DNA of 64,000 nt from Diabrotica undecimpunctata (taxonomy: Eukaryota > Arthropoda > Insecta > Coleoptera > Chrysomelidae): contig NC_092810.1 of assembly GCF_040954645.1 (NCBI RefSeq), forward strand, positions 6,928,185-6,992,184. The letters are read 5' to 3'. Numbering within the stretch: the stretch's first letter is position 1; each line of letters begins with the position of its first letter. A program made the translations under genes and the position numbers. Shown here piece by piece: positions 34,521 through 47,200 of this stretch. A model generated the notes under the pieces. It worked only from the letters and a program-made list of their open reading frames with translations, was not told the DNA's origin and did no database searches.

Positions 34521-34528
34521 CTTATAAC

Positions 34529-35210
34529 CAAACATTATGTTTAATTTATAATGTACTACTTGACTAGCTTACTGAATAAAACATGTTAAAATCAAATAAT
34601 TATTCTATGTTCCTGTATTGGATATCTGTCTCTTTTAAAATTTACTTTTAGATGCATGTTTTGTAAGCAATGTAATTCTTTCATTTAAATAAAATATTTT
34701 ATATCACCGCGTAATAATACATTTGTTATCTGTACTAATATTAATATTGACTTAATTTTTGATAACCTTTCTTTTCCGCATTTAATTATTTATCAACAAT
34801 TTAGTTAGAAATGTTGATAAATCTTTGTGTCAAATTTTGTTAATCAGTTATGTGAGTATCTGCAGTATTAAGTGATCATTTCTGAGTACGGTAAGTTTGA
34901 TTAAATATTTATATTTGAAACCAGTGAAGTACATTTTCATGAAATACATATATTTTCTTCTTTCAAAACCTTAAATCTTTTTTTTATTTACAAAAAAAAA
35001 ACCCGCTTCAACATTATAAAGTTATTGGCGAAACGGTAACAATTAATTCCACTTTGCTTAGTAAATTAATGTCTTTAAAAACAAAAGTAGGTTATCTATA
35101 GTCTTTTTTGAATTTAAAATGTCTTTAAGACTGTTTGGTAAATTAACTACTATTTAAATGGGACCACATAAATAAGCCACAATTAAAGGTTAAAGTACGT
35201 TTATTGACGT
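34529..35210. other. No gene seen
   Basis: AT-rich flank without recognisable coding sequence. Confidence 0.5.
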
Positions 35211-35277
35211 TTCAATTTCCACTTCGGAAATCGTTCGAAAAAGTATTTTGAGAACGATTTCCGAAGTGGAAATTGAA
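35211..35277. repeat. 26-bp perfect hairpin, 15-nt loop
   Basis: Arms 35211-35236 and 35252-35277 are exact reverse complements containing TTCCACTTCGGAAATCGTTC. It is preceded by TTTATTGACGT. A similar motif is, to my memory, common near ends of Penelope-like elements in arthropods, but I cannot confirm that here. A stable RNA hairpin is possible. Confidence 0.7.
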
Positions 35278-35699
35278 AAAATGGGAATGAAAGGATTCGT
35301 ATGGATTTGAGGTGAAATGTATATGGCTAGACTGGGATGCCCAAATAGTTAGAGAGAAAAGAGAGCCCTTATTTATGTAGTTCTCCACCATATAATCGGC
35401 CCATATTTTTACGTTTCATGTGAAAAATTACTTTATTGAATTTAAAAAGTGATCTATTTGTATTTAAGTAAAAAAAATATTTGGATCTTCAGCTGGTATT
35501 GCAAAACTTGTTATAATAGTACAATTGGAATTCTACACAGAAATTAGTTATTTCTACTAAATGATTTTCCAATAGTGGCACTTTGAGTTTTTATTAACAA
35601 TAACTTGCGAGAGAAATGTAGAGTATTTCTTAATAAACTTTAAAGACCAATATTGATATAAATTTGTATTTAAAATTAAACTTTTAAATGTGCAGGGTG

Positions 35700-36198
35700 A
35701 TTCACTCTACCACCGTTCACGAAACATGGAAATTGTGTCAAGTAAGAAAAATAGCCTAAACCTAAATATGAAGACAAAAACACAGATTTATAAAACATTA
35801 GTGTGACGTATTATGACATATGGGGCTAAAAATTGGATCATAAACAAGAAAAACAGCAGTAAGATAGTAGCAACAGAGATGGAATGCCTGCGAAGATGCT
35901 GCAGAGTAATAAGAATGGATAGGAGAAGTAATGACGAAATAAAGCAAAGCACATTAATAGAAACAGACATATTAACATATATAGAACAAAAAAGACTAAC
36001 GTGGTATGGACATGTAAGAAGAACAGCAGATGGATAAACAGAATAACCGAATGGAGCTCCATGCGAAGGAGGAAAAGAGGACGACCCGGAAAATCCTGGA
36101 GGAACGAAGTATACGACGCCATGAGTAAGAGAGGCCTAAACGATGGAGAATGGGACAACAGGGAGAATTGGAAACGCTTGAGCGGGGGGAGCAGTTGA
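35700..36198 (+). pseudogene. RTE-like LINE C-terminal remnant
   Basis: Encodes KTQIYKTLV...IMTYGAKNWIINKKN, TEMECLRRCCRVIRMDRRS, KRLTWYGHVRRTADG and, after a frameshift at about 36030, RKRGRPGKSWRNEVYDAMS. This is the domain that follows the RT in the LINE family also present at 55860-56640, where the equivalent segment is uninterrupted. No RT core remains. Confidence 0.75.
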
Positions 36199-36655
36199 CT
36201 TAAAGAACTTAATTAGGCTCATTTTTTTCTGTTTTATCAGAATGATCCGCCAAAAGTGCGAAACAACTAAAAATACGGTATAAAATCTACTCACCAGTTA
36301 TGTGACAATTAGGCTTACACCCTTTCGAAGTCCACAAAATATAATTTGATTTTAGAGTCTTTAGCAATTGAAATTTGAAATTATTGAAACGTATTATTTT
36401 TCATCTGCGTGGGCTCAAAACGTAATCAATGAGCAGTTCACTATCCATGTTAAAGGAACAAGGGCAAATAAAGAGAAATTTTTATTTTCGCATAGTTTCA
36501 GTATCAATAGGGTTTTGTGGAATTCCCAAATAAAAACCAATGAATTGCATTTGCATTTAATACATCTATTTTAGATTTATTCTGTCATATTACCAAATCT
36601 TAGCGGTTTGCAAGGGGTTTATGGTCTATACCTGCAACGGGGTGCAGGTAGGCCA
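36199..36655. other. No gene seen
   Basis: Spacer between LINE and Penelope-like remnants. I see no supportable feature. Confidence 0.5.
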
Positions 36656-36815
36656 GTGATGAGTTTACCAATCTCTCGGGGTCTATTTTAAAATCCCTAG
36701 TTTTACGGCGGTGATGAGTTTGTACTATGTCCGAGTGTATTTATGCTAATTGGTGATGAGTTTACGTGTACCCTAATATCAAAGAATATAGACGCATATG
36801 CGTCTATATTCTTTG
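36656..36815. repeat. GTGATGAGTTT direct repeats and a 36-nt perfect palindrome
   Basis: GTGATGAGTTT occurs three times within 36656-36768 at 50-60 nt spacing. It is followed by a spacerless perfect palindrome at 36780-36815 centred on GACGCATATGCGTC. The palindrome sits exactly where the minus-strand Penelope-like frame ends, so half of it is duplicated element sequence in inverted orientation. Confidence 0.8.
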
Positions 36816-37400
36816 CTAATATTATGGTCTAAAAGGTCTTTTATTAGAACAAAGGTTTCTGTAGGAGGAATACTACGAACAAGGTTTTCAACGTCAAATG
36901 AAATTAATTTTGAGTTGTGAGGTAATTGAAAATGTTTTGTTTTATTAAATAGTTTTATTATATTTTTTACGGTAAATTGAGGTGAACATTTAGTGTGTTT
37001 TAAAATAATCTCTAACAATTTTTTTGATAGTTTATATGAAGGAGCTGTATAAAAAGAAATTACAGGTCTTATTGAGTGATCAGATTTATATAGTTTAATA
37101 AAGTAGTATAATTTAGGAGGCTGTGGGTTCATGATGTTGAGGTGTTTCTTTTCTATTGAATGTAACATGATGTTGAATTTTCTAACTCTAGTTTAATTTG
37201 TTTTTGATAATTTTCTGTCGTATCATTGTGTACTATTTCAATATTTTGATCATTTAAAAATTCCATTGTTTTATTATTTTCTATTTGATCTATACCAATA
37301 ATAGTGTTACCTTTGTCTGCTTTTATAAATACTATGTTGTTTTCTATTGATTTATTTTTAATTGAAATAATTGTTATGGTTATATCAACAAAAAGAATTG
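36779..37400 (-). pseudogene. Penelope-like element RT fragment
   Basis: Minus strand. ADKGNTIIGIDQIENNK (about 37310) is followed by PPKLYYFIKLYKSDHSIRP, the Penelope-like version of PK-x-YGLPK-x-HK...RP, then VISFYTAPSYKLSKKL and LISFDVENLVRSIPPTE (palm motif A). These blocks define Penelope-like RT, which is distinct from LINE RT. The frame breaks at 37168 and ends at the 36780 palindrome. Neither the catalytic YxDD block nor the GIY-YIG domain is present. Confidence 0.8.
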
Positions 37401-37424
37401 TCGAATTTGGAATGAAACCAATCT

Positions 37425-37675
37425 AAATAAGATCCAAAAATCTAATGCATCCCGAAAAAATTACTGTTTGGTGTGGATTTTGAACGGACGCCGTCATCGG
37501 TCTATATTTATTTGAGAACAACATTAGCCAAGCCATCACTGTCATGTCAATGAAGAGAGCTCAAGGTTAATGATTACTTATTGATTTTGGCCCGAATTGA
37601 ATGACATGGACAGCAAGAATATGTGAATTCAACAAAATGGTGCTACGTCCCAAATGCATTACATAAAAAATCGTC
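37425..37675 (+). pseudogene. Tc1/mariner transposase DDE fragment
   Basis: A decayed + strand frame reads HPEKITVWCGF, then a stop, DAVIGLYLFENNISQAITV, FWPELNDMDSKNM and QQNGATSQMHY. The last corresponds to the QQDGAxxH second-acid motif of mariner/Tc3-like transposases, with Asp changed to Asn. Stops and shifts throughout show a long-dead copy. It lies about 600 nt upstream of globin A. Confidence 0.6.
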
Positions 37676-38289
37676 TTTTTTTAGTCATAGTGTTAAAAAA
37701 ATTAAAAATTGTCTTAATAAATGTTTATTTTATTTTATTTATTTATTTATAATGTAAAACTGTAAGGAATTAAAAATTGATAATTAAAATATAATTTTAA
37801 CAAAGATACACCTAAAAAAATATGCTCTGTCAATTCCTCGTGCCCGTTGTGTCATATATTGTAGAGCAAGGCGCTGCTCTCTTTTCTCTTTTCATTTTAG
37901 GAGCATACTACACATCGTTTTGTGAGTATCTCTTTCGTTGTCGGGGGTTTTAGAACTGGAAAATATTATTCAAACAATCGTGAGGGTCTCGGTATTTTCA
38001 GTTTTCTTCAACTCGGTTTTGCTGTGGCATATTGTTCTATAAATTATTCTCTCGTATGTAAAAGGAAGTTAAGGCGGATGTTTCAATCTCATAGTTTTTT
38101 TGTGTAAAGTGAACTCTTTGAGATAAGTTACATCCAAAAAATGTCATATATATTTTTTAGATGGCATCTTGCTGATGTGTGAAAATCTATAAGAAAATTT
38201 TAAATATTCCTTGACAAAAGTGTATTATTCACAGCTTTTTATTATTTTTTTAATTATTATTAATTTAAATTTTTTTAGCTTTAATAACA
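37676..38289 (+). promoter_or_regulatory. Upstream region of globin A, probable 5' UTR intron
   Basis: Contains no coding similarity. TTTTTTTAG at 38270-38278 is a good splice acceptor 11 nt before the globin A ATG, suggesting an intron in the 5' UTR. A GTGAGTATC donor at 37922 is a possible partner, with transcribed sequence upstream of it. No TATA box or transcription start can be named with confidence. Confidence 0.35.
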
Positions 38290-41200
38290 ATGGGTATTAT
38301 TTGGAGTGCCTTTGGAGCCACCAATACAGGAAGGACAGATGATGCTGACTCAACGACGGGGCTTACCTCCAGAGATAAATATTTAATAAAAACATCATGG
38401 GCTGGTGTAATGAAAAGCCCGACGGACAACGGAGTAGCTTTACTTCTTTTGTAAGTATGGCATAATTATTTTATGAAACTCTTATGCAAAAGATAATGTA
38501 GTTGAACCGTTGAGTCAAATCGTGTATGATGGTTCTTTGTACGCGTAAATGAAATCTATTTTATCTTCTTTGTCTATTCGGCCTTAGGTCCATTTTAGTC
38601 CGATTTTAAAAGTACAGTAATATTTATTCATAAAAATCATCCTAGTAGGCAGTTACTTCTTGTTTATTTTGGTTGCTATTTTGGCTAGTCCATATTTAAA
38701 TATTTCTGTAACGGTAGAATCTTTGAGTTTAATTATTGTTATCCCTTTATATTTTAAGAGTTAATGTGTTATTCCAAGGCACTGAGGCTTTGCTGTTACA
38801 TACTGAACTTACAGCCTCTCAACGTTTTTTACTCTGTCTATTTAACTCTGAATGCTTAGATGTTAAATTCTGTACTAAAAAAAACTTTAATCACATACTT
38901 AATCTAACAACCTATTTTCCATCCCTCTCTGGTGAAGGGCAACGTCGATCATCAGTACCAGCTCAAGTCGCAGAGGAATAATTCTGGATTGGCTTGAAAC
39001 TGGACTACTACAAACATATCTGGACCAGTTTAAATGGTTATGGTACTGCGATGGGAAAGGCAACGGAAAATTATCCCATAAGAACTTCCAAGAACAATTA
39101 TCATGGCAATAGGTTACGATGACAAAAACATTACTGATCATGGTGATTGGATCCCAAGATACATAAAATCAAATAGTAGGGCCTCAAAGGTTGCCAGCTA
39201 GCGAAATTCCTATTGCTCAAAAAAGTAAAACGAGTCTTCAACACCTATGGATTGGAACGTGGAATGTACGAACTATGTAAGTGAAAACTATCCATATCGT
39301 TGTAAGTGAGATGAAAAGATTCCCAATAAACATATTGGAAATTATTGAAACACTTTTCAAAGTAATCTGGGAATTGGAGGAGTGCTGTCTCAGATTCAAG
39401 AAGGACAGGAACGAGTCCTCGGATATTTTAGTAAAGTTCTTTCAAAACCTGAGCGGAATTATTGTGTCACGAGAAGAGAACTTCTAGCAGTAGTGAAATC
39501 AGTAGAGCACTTCTATCAATACCTTTATGGTAGGAAGTTTCTAATCCGAACCGACCATGCCGCCCTTAAATGGTTGATGCAGTTTGTGAATCCAGAGGGT
39601 CAGATAGCCAGGTGGATCGAACGACTCCAAGAATACGATTTTAAGATTGAGCACCGGGCCGGAGTTAGCCACAGAAACGCTGATTCTCTTTCCAGAAGGC
39701 CATGCCCAGCAGAGTGTTCCCACTGCAACAAAACGGAATCCAAGGAAGCAGCAGTGCTAAGAACGACGATGGTCAACGACGACTGGACGCCTACTAAGAT
39801 AAGGGAAGAACAAGAGAGAGATCCAGTTATACAGAAAATCCGAAAATGGATAGAGGAAAACCGTCGACCACCTTGGCAAGAAATATCAAACCTATGCTCA
39901 GTAGTTAAGACGTATTGGGCCCAGTGGGACTCATTTATCATGGAAGATGGCTTGCTCAAACGAGTCCTGGAAAATGATGACGGTTCAGAGAAGAGAAGAC
40001 AGTTGGTGATCCCAAAGAGCAGAATAGCCGAAGTACTTCGTCAGTTACACGACAGTCCATCAGGAGGGCATTTTGGTGTAAAGAAAACCCTTCAGCGAAT
40101 TCGGGAACGGTTTTATTGGATGAACAGTTCCGACGACGTAAAAGACTGGTGTAAGAAATGTACTATTTGTGCTACGAGTAACGGGCCTCACCGAAAAAGG
40201 AGAGTTCCTATGAGACAATATAATGTTGGAAGCCCGTTTGAAAGAATAGCTTTGGACATTGCAGGGCCATTTGAAGAAAGTGAAAATGGGGGCAAGTACA
40301 TGTTGGTAGTAATGGATTACTTCACTAAGTGGGTCGAGATTTACGCACTTCCAGACCAGAAGGCCGCCACCGTTGCAGATAAGTTGATCCAAGAATATAT
40401 CAGCCGATTTGGAGTGCCTTTGGAGATCCATAGTGACCAAGGCAGGAACTTCGAAAGTGATCTATTCCAAGGAATATGTGATAGACTAGGCATGAAGAAA
40501 ACAAGAACTACCGCGTATCATCCGCAATCGGATGGTATGGTAGAACGAATGAATAGGACAGTTGGCAAGTATTTGACAAAGATGGTGTCCGATCATCAGC
40601 GAGACTGGGACCAATACCTTCCGTTCTTCACAATGGCCTACAGATCTGCTGTTAACGAATCAACGGGCCAGACACCAGCCAGATTTACTGAAACACCTTA
40701 ACTATGTAAAACGCGATATATTTCGATATAAAAGAAACAACACAACATATCACAGAAACGACACTCGCAATAATAGTTACCCCACATACTAATCTAGCAG
40801 TGAAATCGTTAATTTACTATACAGATTACATGATATAATGGTGCTTTTACAAATTCAAGCAACAACGTTAAAAATTAACGTACTACAGATATATGCGCCA
40901 GCAGCAGATAAAGATAAAGCAACCAGCGGCTGCAAAGGTAAGGTGAATGAGGTCGTGGGAAACTTTACCCTTATGTAAAGAAACGATAGAGGCTATATAC
41001 TTAATAGCTTCTATCTTCTTCTTTCTCTTAATAAGCAATTTTGCTGGTTCATTGGCAAATTATTACCTTTGTGAAAGGTTGTCATGCAATAGCATGTCAA
41101 AGCATGGAAAAAATTATGCATGCCATAAAACCGCTTAAAAACGATAAATCCCCTAGGCTGGACAATATTGATGCCGAGCTAATTAAAACAGGCGGTCATG

Positions 41201-44200
41201 AACTCATAAGTAAAATCCATCAATTAATAGAAATGGCCTGGCAACAAGAAATAATGTCGAAAGAATGGTGTGGTAGTATTATTGTACCAATACACAAGAA
41301 AGGAAAAAAGGAATCATGCATGAATTACAGAGGAATCTCACTTATCAACACTACATATAAAATATTGGCTTCGATATTATTAAAAAGATTAGTAACATAC
41401 GCTGAAGAAATAGTTGGTGACTACCAGTGTGGTTTCAGGCCTGGCAGATGGACTATTGATCAAATATTTAGAATAAGACAAATGCTTGAAAAGTATAGAC
41501 TTCAAACAGGCTTATGATTCAATTAATCGTGCAACACTATGGAAGGCAATGCAAATATAGCATAAGGCCTTTATTTAGAATATGGAAAAATTTTAATTAG
41601 TCATTAATACGTATAATCTGTTTTTCTATTACTGAAAGCCCTGTTGTATTTTGGTATACATTTGTTAAAGATTCTACCAGTTTGACCGATGTAAGTTTTT
41701 GGGCAGTCACCACATACAAAAATATTTTATCTGATTTTATTTAACGACAAATGTTAAATATGTCTGTGTAATCACTTCAAAAAAAAATATGAAGTATTAT
41801 TGGTGGAATAAATAGGTAGGAACATATCAAGAGTGAACAGAAATAACAGTCCAAGGCCAACTATATAAAGAGTAAATTAGTTATTCTTACATATTTAAAC
41901 TTTATTTAATAACCTTGATTTTAAATCATCGCAAAGCAAATCGTGTGCAAATGTGTTTACCAAAAAATCAACTGTGTTAATCGCAAATAATTAAACTGCC
42001 ATTTTAATAGCTTTACTATTTTTTACTATTTTATAACCGTTTCAGAACTCTACATAATTGACTGCATGGTTGTATAGGTTTCAAAACTTTTTAAGGATTA
42101 TCTTCGAACCTTAAAGTCTTTTAAAGCCTCAGGTATTTTTTGAAATAGATGTTAATTTCACCTCCTACACTTAACTCAACAGTGAACGGCTGGAGGGTGA
42201 GACCTGTTACTTATAGGCACCTTCTGCCAACTGCAAAATTTTTCTTGATCTTGTGTCGCTATTGCCAAAATACACTTTCAATACTTTCTGAATTCCCACA
42301 TACTTTTCACTCTACTTTCACGGGCACAAACAAAACTTTGATCAAGCAAGCAAGCAATTTAATTAAACCCTGCCTGAGACACTTGTTGAAATAACGTTCG
42401 GGTATAACAATTCATTGGAGCGAGGTGTATTATTTCGCTCTCCAATGCTCCGGACCACCTCTTTCTCCTCTATAGCACTCTGATGCGTGATAGGGACACA
42501 CTATCATCCAAATGCTCTTTGTGAGTCCTGGGTACAAGGACCCCAACATGGTTACCCAACCTACAAATCTGGGCTAGCGTTAGGTGCTTTATTCCTGCTA
42601 TCTTCTTGTGATTTATCCGCGAATCTTAAATTGCTCAAGTCAATTGCTCATTGCTTGATGCTCGAGAGTTTGGGCCCTACGTGCCCGGGTGTTTGGGTTT
42701 TGTAATTTTTTTTATATTTTTGGTAGCGGAAGTCGTTTTTTTTGCATATTTTTTTGTAGAATATCCTAAAAAATCTTATTAGTGGGCCTACATAGTAGTT
42801 TTGACTGTCTGCATTGATAGAGCTACGAACTATCCTCTGGTTTTTCTTTTTAATTCTTCTCTGGGGCATATATTTATTTTTAATCCAGTATTTATTGCTT
42901 CGGACGCTTGTGCTTTCATCGATAGAATGCAGTATTTCTCATTATCTCTCACAGTATGAGACTTGAGTGGTTTTCTGTCATCATATCGGTCACCCTAACT
43001 TGTTGCAGTTCTCTGAATAGAAAACGTTCAGCGACGTGTATCTTGGAACGTTGACTGCTTCTCTTAGGCTGCTGTTGTGAGCCGCTGCTGTTTTTTGTAT
43101 ATTAATTGTGAGGCCCCATTTGGCATACTCATCTTCCAGTTTTCTAAGCATGTAGCCTACATCACTCTCGTCTTCAGCTAGAATGGCTTGGTCGTCAGCG
43201 AAGTGTATCGTGTACAATCTATCATCTCAGATTGGGATGCCCATATTGCAGCACTTTCTTCTCCACACTGAGAGTGCCTCATTTAGATATATTTTGAAGA
43301 GTGTAGGTGCTATGCAGCAGCCTTGCTTTAGGCCCTTACTAATAGGAATTTCTCTAGTTAATCTATTTCCAGTTTTAATGTTTGCCGTCATATTTTTGTA
43401 GAGCTGTTGTACTGCTTGTATATTTTTTTGCTTATTCCTTGTTTTTCCATTGCTACCCAAAGCATTGAAAGTGGTACACTATCGTATGCCTTTGTCAGAT
43501 CTATAAAGACTATATGAGTTGAAAGGTTGTGGGCTAATCTTTTCTCGATAACTTGCTTTCGAGAGAATAGACTGTCCATACAGGATCTGCCTGCACGAAA
43601 GCCATTCTGTTCTTCAACATCTGTCATCTCTTTTTCAATTTTGTTTTTTATTATTTTTCCATACAGTCTTGAGAGTGAATTTATGACACTTAGCCCCCTG
43701 TAGTTTGAACAATTCTTTCTATCTCCTTTTTTGTAGATGTTGTTAATATGTGCTTTTGTCCATTCCGGTGGTAAGTCGTGTCCATTATAGAATAAGGTGA
43801 AGACATACGCCAGTAATTCCCGTAATACTTGTGGGCTATGCTTTAATAATTCATTTGGTATACCTTGTGGTCCGCATGACTTCCGACTTTTTAGAGTTTG
43901 TATTGCATTCTCGACTTCCTGTACTGTTATTTCATCGTCTTCACTGAATTCCAGTTCGTATGTTGTTGTACTGATGTTCGTGAATTGAGGTCTTGTTTCA
44001 GTCAAGAGTTGTGAGTAGTGTTCGATCCGATGAGATTATTTTAAGCTGTCAATTGTTTCTTTGGCTGTTGATGTCTCTTTTTGAAGGGCAATGCTTCCGT
44101 TTGTTCGGAGTTTATGACGATTTTCTATTGTATACTCCATTCTTTGATGTTTTCTAACACTGTTTGCAGGTTGTTTACTGCTATATCTACATTTCTATAT

Positions 44201-47200
44201 TTGACCACTCACACCGTATCATCGGCATAAAGGCTAAGTAGAGTTCCAGGTAATCTTGGGACATCAGCGGTGTTATTATATACAGTAGTGGTGACAGGAC
44301 TGCTCACTGTGGTACTCCAGCCTCTGGGTTTTCGAGTTTGGACAGGACTTGTCCTATTCGAACTCTGAATCTTCGCTTGCTTAAGTATAAAGGGATTAGT
44401 CTCATCATTGACCCGCTGTACCCATAGCCTCTTATTTTGGAAATTAGCCCTTTATGCCAGACTTTATAACAACCTCATAAGTACACCAGAAACGCGAAAA
44501 TTAACTTCCACTTGATATTAATAAGGTTAAATGGGGGATATAAAAATTACCATTATCTAGTAGTAATAGTATTTTATCTTCTTTTCTACATAATAATATT
44601 CTTGTTTCAGATTGTTTAAAAATTTCCCGGAGACGAAAACTGTCTTTCCTTTTAAAAACATACCAAATGACGAACTAGCAAAAAATGTTAGGTTTAGGGC
44701 TCACTGCAACAGCGTTATTTATGCCGTTTCTTCCATGGTAGATGCCATAGATGACACGTCATTACTTGTAGGCATACTCGAAAAAGTTGGCAGGGATCAT
44801 AAGAGGCGAAGTATTCCCCAAAAATATTTTGAAGTAAGTAAATATTATAGATATCATAAGTAGCTTTCTATATATTTTCAAGTATGAAACATTTCTTTAT
44901 AAATGACATTACTTATTCAAAGCCATGCAATTTTTTTATATTATCAACATTTTCTTTACCTTTATCCCCATTAAAATAAGGGCTTTACTAATTAATTACA
45001 TTTCTTCATGAAGTTCTATTTTTTTAATATAAGTATCAATTATATTCATATACATGTCTTGTCCAAGCGGTTTCCATCTGATCTTCTTTCGTATTAGGTG
45101 ATTATTGATTTGACGTTGAACATTCTGTAATCTCTTAGCCTAACTATGCTGTTTAATTTTGGCATCAATTATTTGTTTCACCAGTAGATTTACACTTATA
45201 TATCCATTATTAGCGGGGTAGCAAGTAGGTTTATTTATTGTCCAATCTTTGCGTGAGTTCATGAGATTTCACTGTACCATACTGTGAGACTCATGTTTAT
45301 AACCTCGTATATTTTATATCCTATATCTCCATGTATATCCCTTCTGATACCAAAAACCCTGATAAAGGGCAGCCGCGTTCACCATTACCGAGACAAGACT
45401 CAAAAGAAAATGATCTTAACCGGCTTGTTATTAGAATTCCACAGGTATGACCAAGAATTCATCCACAGATACTACTCAAATTACAGCTTAGCTAATTGTC
45501 GTCATGTCTTGTATTGGGACAATTTGGCCTTTTTCCAATTTCTTTGGCTTCCCGGATAATTCTTGGTTTGTAAAAGCGGATGGGGGCCATGGTTTTAGAG
45601 TTTTCAAAATCAATTTTGCGACCTGTGTGAAGATCAGGTTAACCTAAAGCTGAAATTGCATCTGAATTGCGAACATAAATGGAATGTTCATAAATCCTAT
45701 TTTGGATTCTACGATTTGTTTGGCCTATGTAAGATGGGAAGCAGTCTGAATTAATTTGTGAATGTGAATGAAGAAAGTTGGCATGCAAGTAACGATTGGT
45801 ATTGGTATGTTTTCGATAAACAGAGTGATAAAAACTAAGATTGGTTTTTCTTAATGATAACGTCATGAAACGATAAGGTAGAATCAGTTTCCACCTCCAC
45901 AGAGAGATTGATACTAGGATATATACCATTCAGATGGATTTAAAGGGTACCAAAGCACCCTTGCCGCTGGGCTGAATAACGAATGTATCGTTAACATATC
46001 AAAACCAACATGTGGGTTTGAGCAATGATGTGGACATTGCTTGGGTCTCGAAGTCTTCCATAAAGAGATTGGCAATTACTGGAGATAGTGGGAAACACAC
46101 TGGGGCAGCATCTATTTGTCTGTATAATTGCTTTTCGAAGATGAAATGTTTTGGAGATAGTGTTGAACACACAATTTTTAATAGAAATAAGTGGTTTTGT
46201 TAGATAATGTATTTTGTTTTTAGAATGTTTAGAGTTTCGTCTATAGGAATGTTTGTAAAGAGTGAAACGATATCGAAACTTACTAGAATGTTTGTGAGTT
46301 AGATACGGTATTGTTCAAGAAGTTCGATAAAATGAAAAGAATTTTTAACAAAGGATTAAGCATGTTCAGCTAGAGGTTGTACACACTGACAACGTTGTAT
46401 ACACCGTTGTAGACACTGACAATGGCACCTAGAGGAATATCGGGTTCGTGAATTTTGTATAGGTTATATATTTGAGGTGTTCTGGAAGAATTTTCACGAG
46501 GAATTAAAGATTGTTTTATGTCAACAGGAAGAGAGGTTTTATTGATAAGCTTTTGTTGTTTTTTTTTGACAGATAGTTGGATTATTAGGAATTGATCTGT
46601 TATCTGGAGTATTAATGAGATTTTAGAGTTTATTAATGTAAGAAGAAGTGTTTGAGATAACGGTGGCATTTCCTTTATCGGCGGGAAGAATGACTATATT
46701 TTGATTTGACTGATTCTTTCCGGGCTTTTTTCTCGGATTGGCTAACGTTTGGAGTAGGAGATTTTGAGTTTCTAGGAACTCTAGCAATGTCTTGTCTAGT
46801 TATTTCAGCATATTCGGAAGGTAATGGAGATGGCTTTTTCAGTTTGACAGATGTGTCTTAATTGGAATGTAGCTTGGGGTAACAGAATAATTGAAACGTT
46901 TTGCTAAAGCTGGAGTGGCAATGGCCGCAATAAAGGGTATCAAAAACGTTGTCAACTACTGTAGTAAGTTTTATAGTTGTACGTTTTTGGAATTTGTTCA
47001 GAAATTAGGAATTTCCTAGACTCCATATTGAGTGGTCAGCTTGATTTATTATTTTATAAAAAATTTATTCAATTTTATAATTTTATTATTATATATTTTA
47101 CGTTTATTGTTCATTTATGTCTTGACATTGGTAATAACGTACACAAGGTGAGCGTTACCGTTATTTTAATACTTTCATTTGTTTCAGGGACTTCAGGAGA

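Noticed and set aside
36656..36768. Three GTGATGAGTTT direct repeats as a possible CRISPR-like or satellite array
   Set aside because: Only three short units, imperfect spacing and no spacer structure; a eukaryotic context rules out CRISPR.
39600..40440. Minus-strand ORFs opposite the gypsy fragment
   Set aside because: Antisense shadows of the RNase H-integrase frame.
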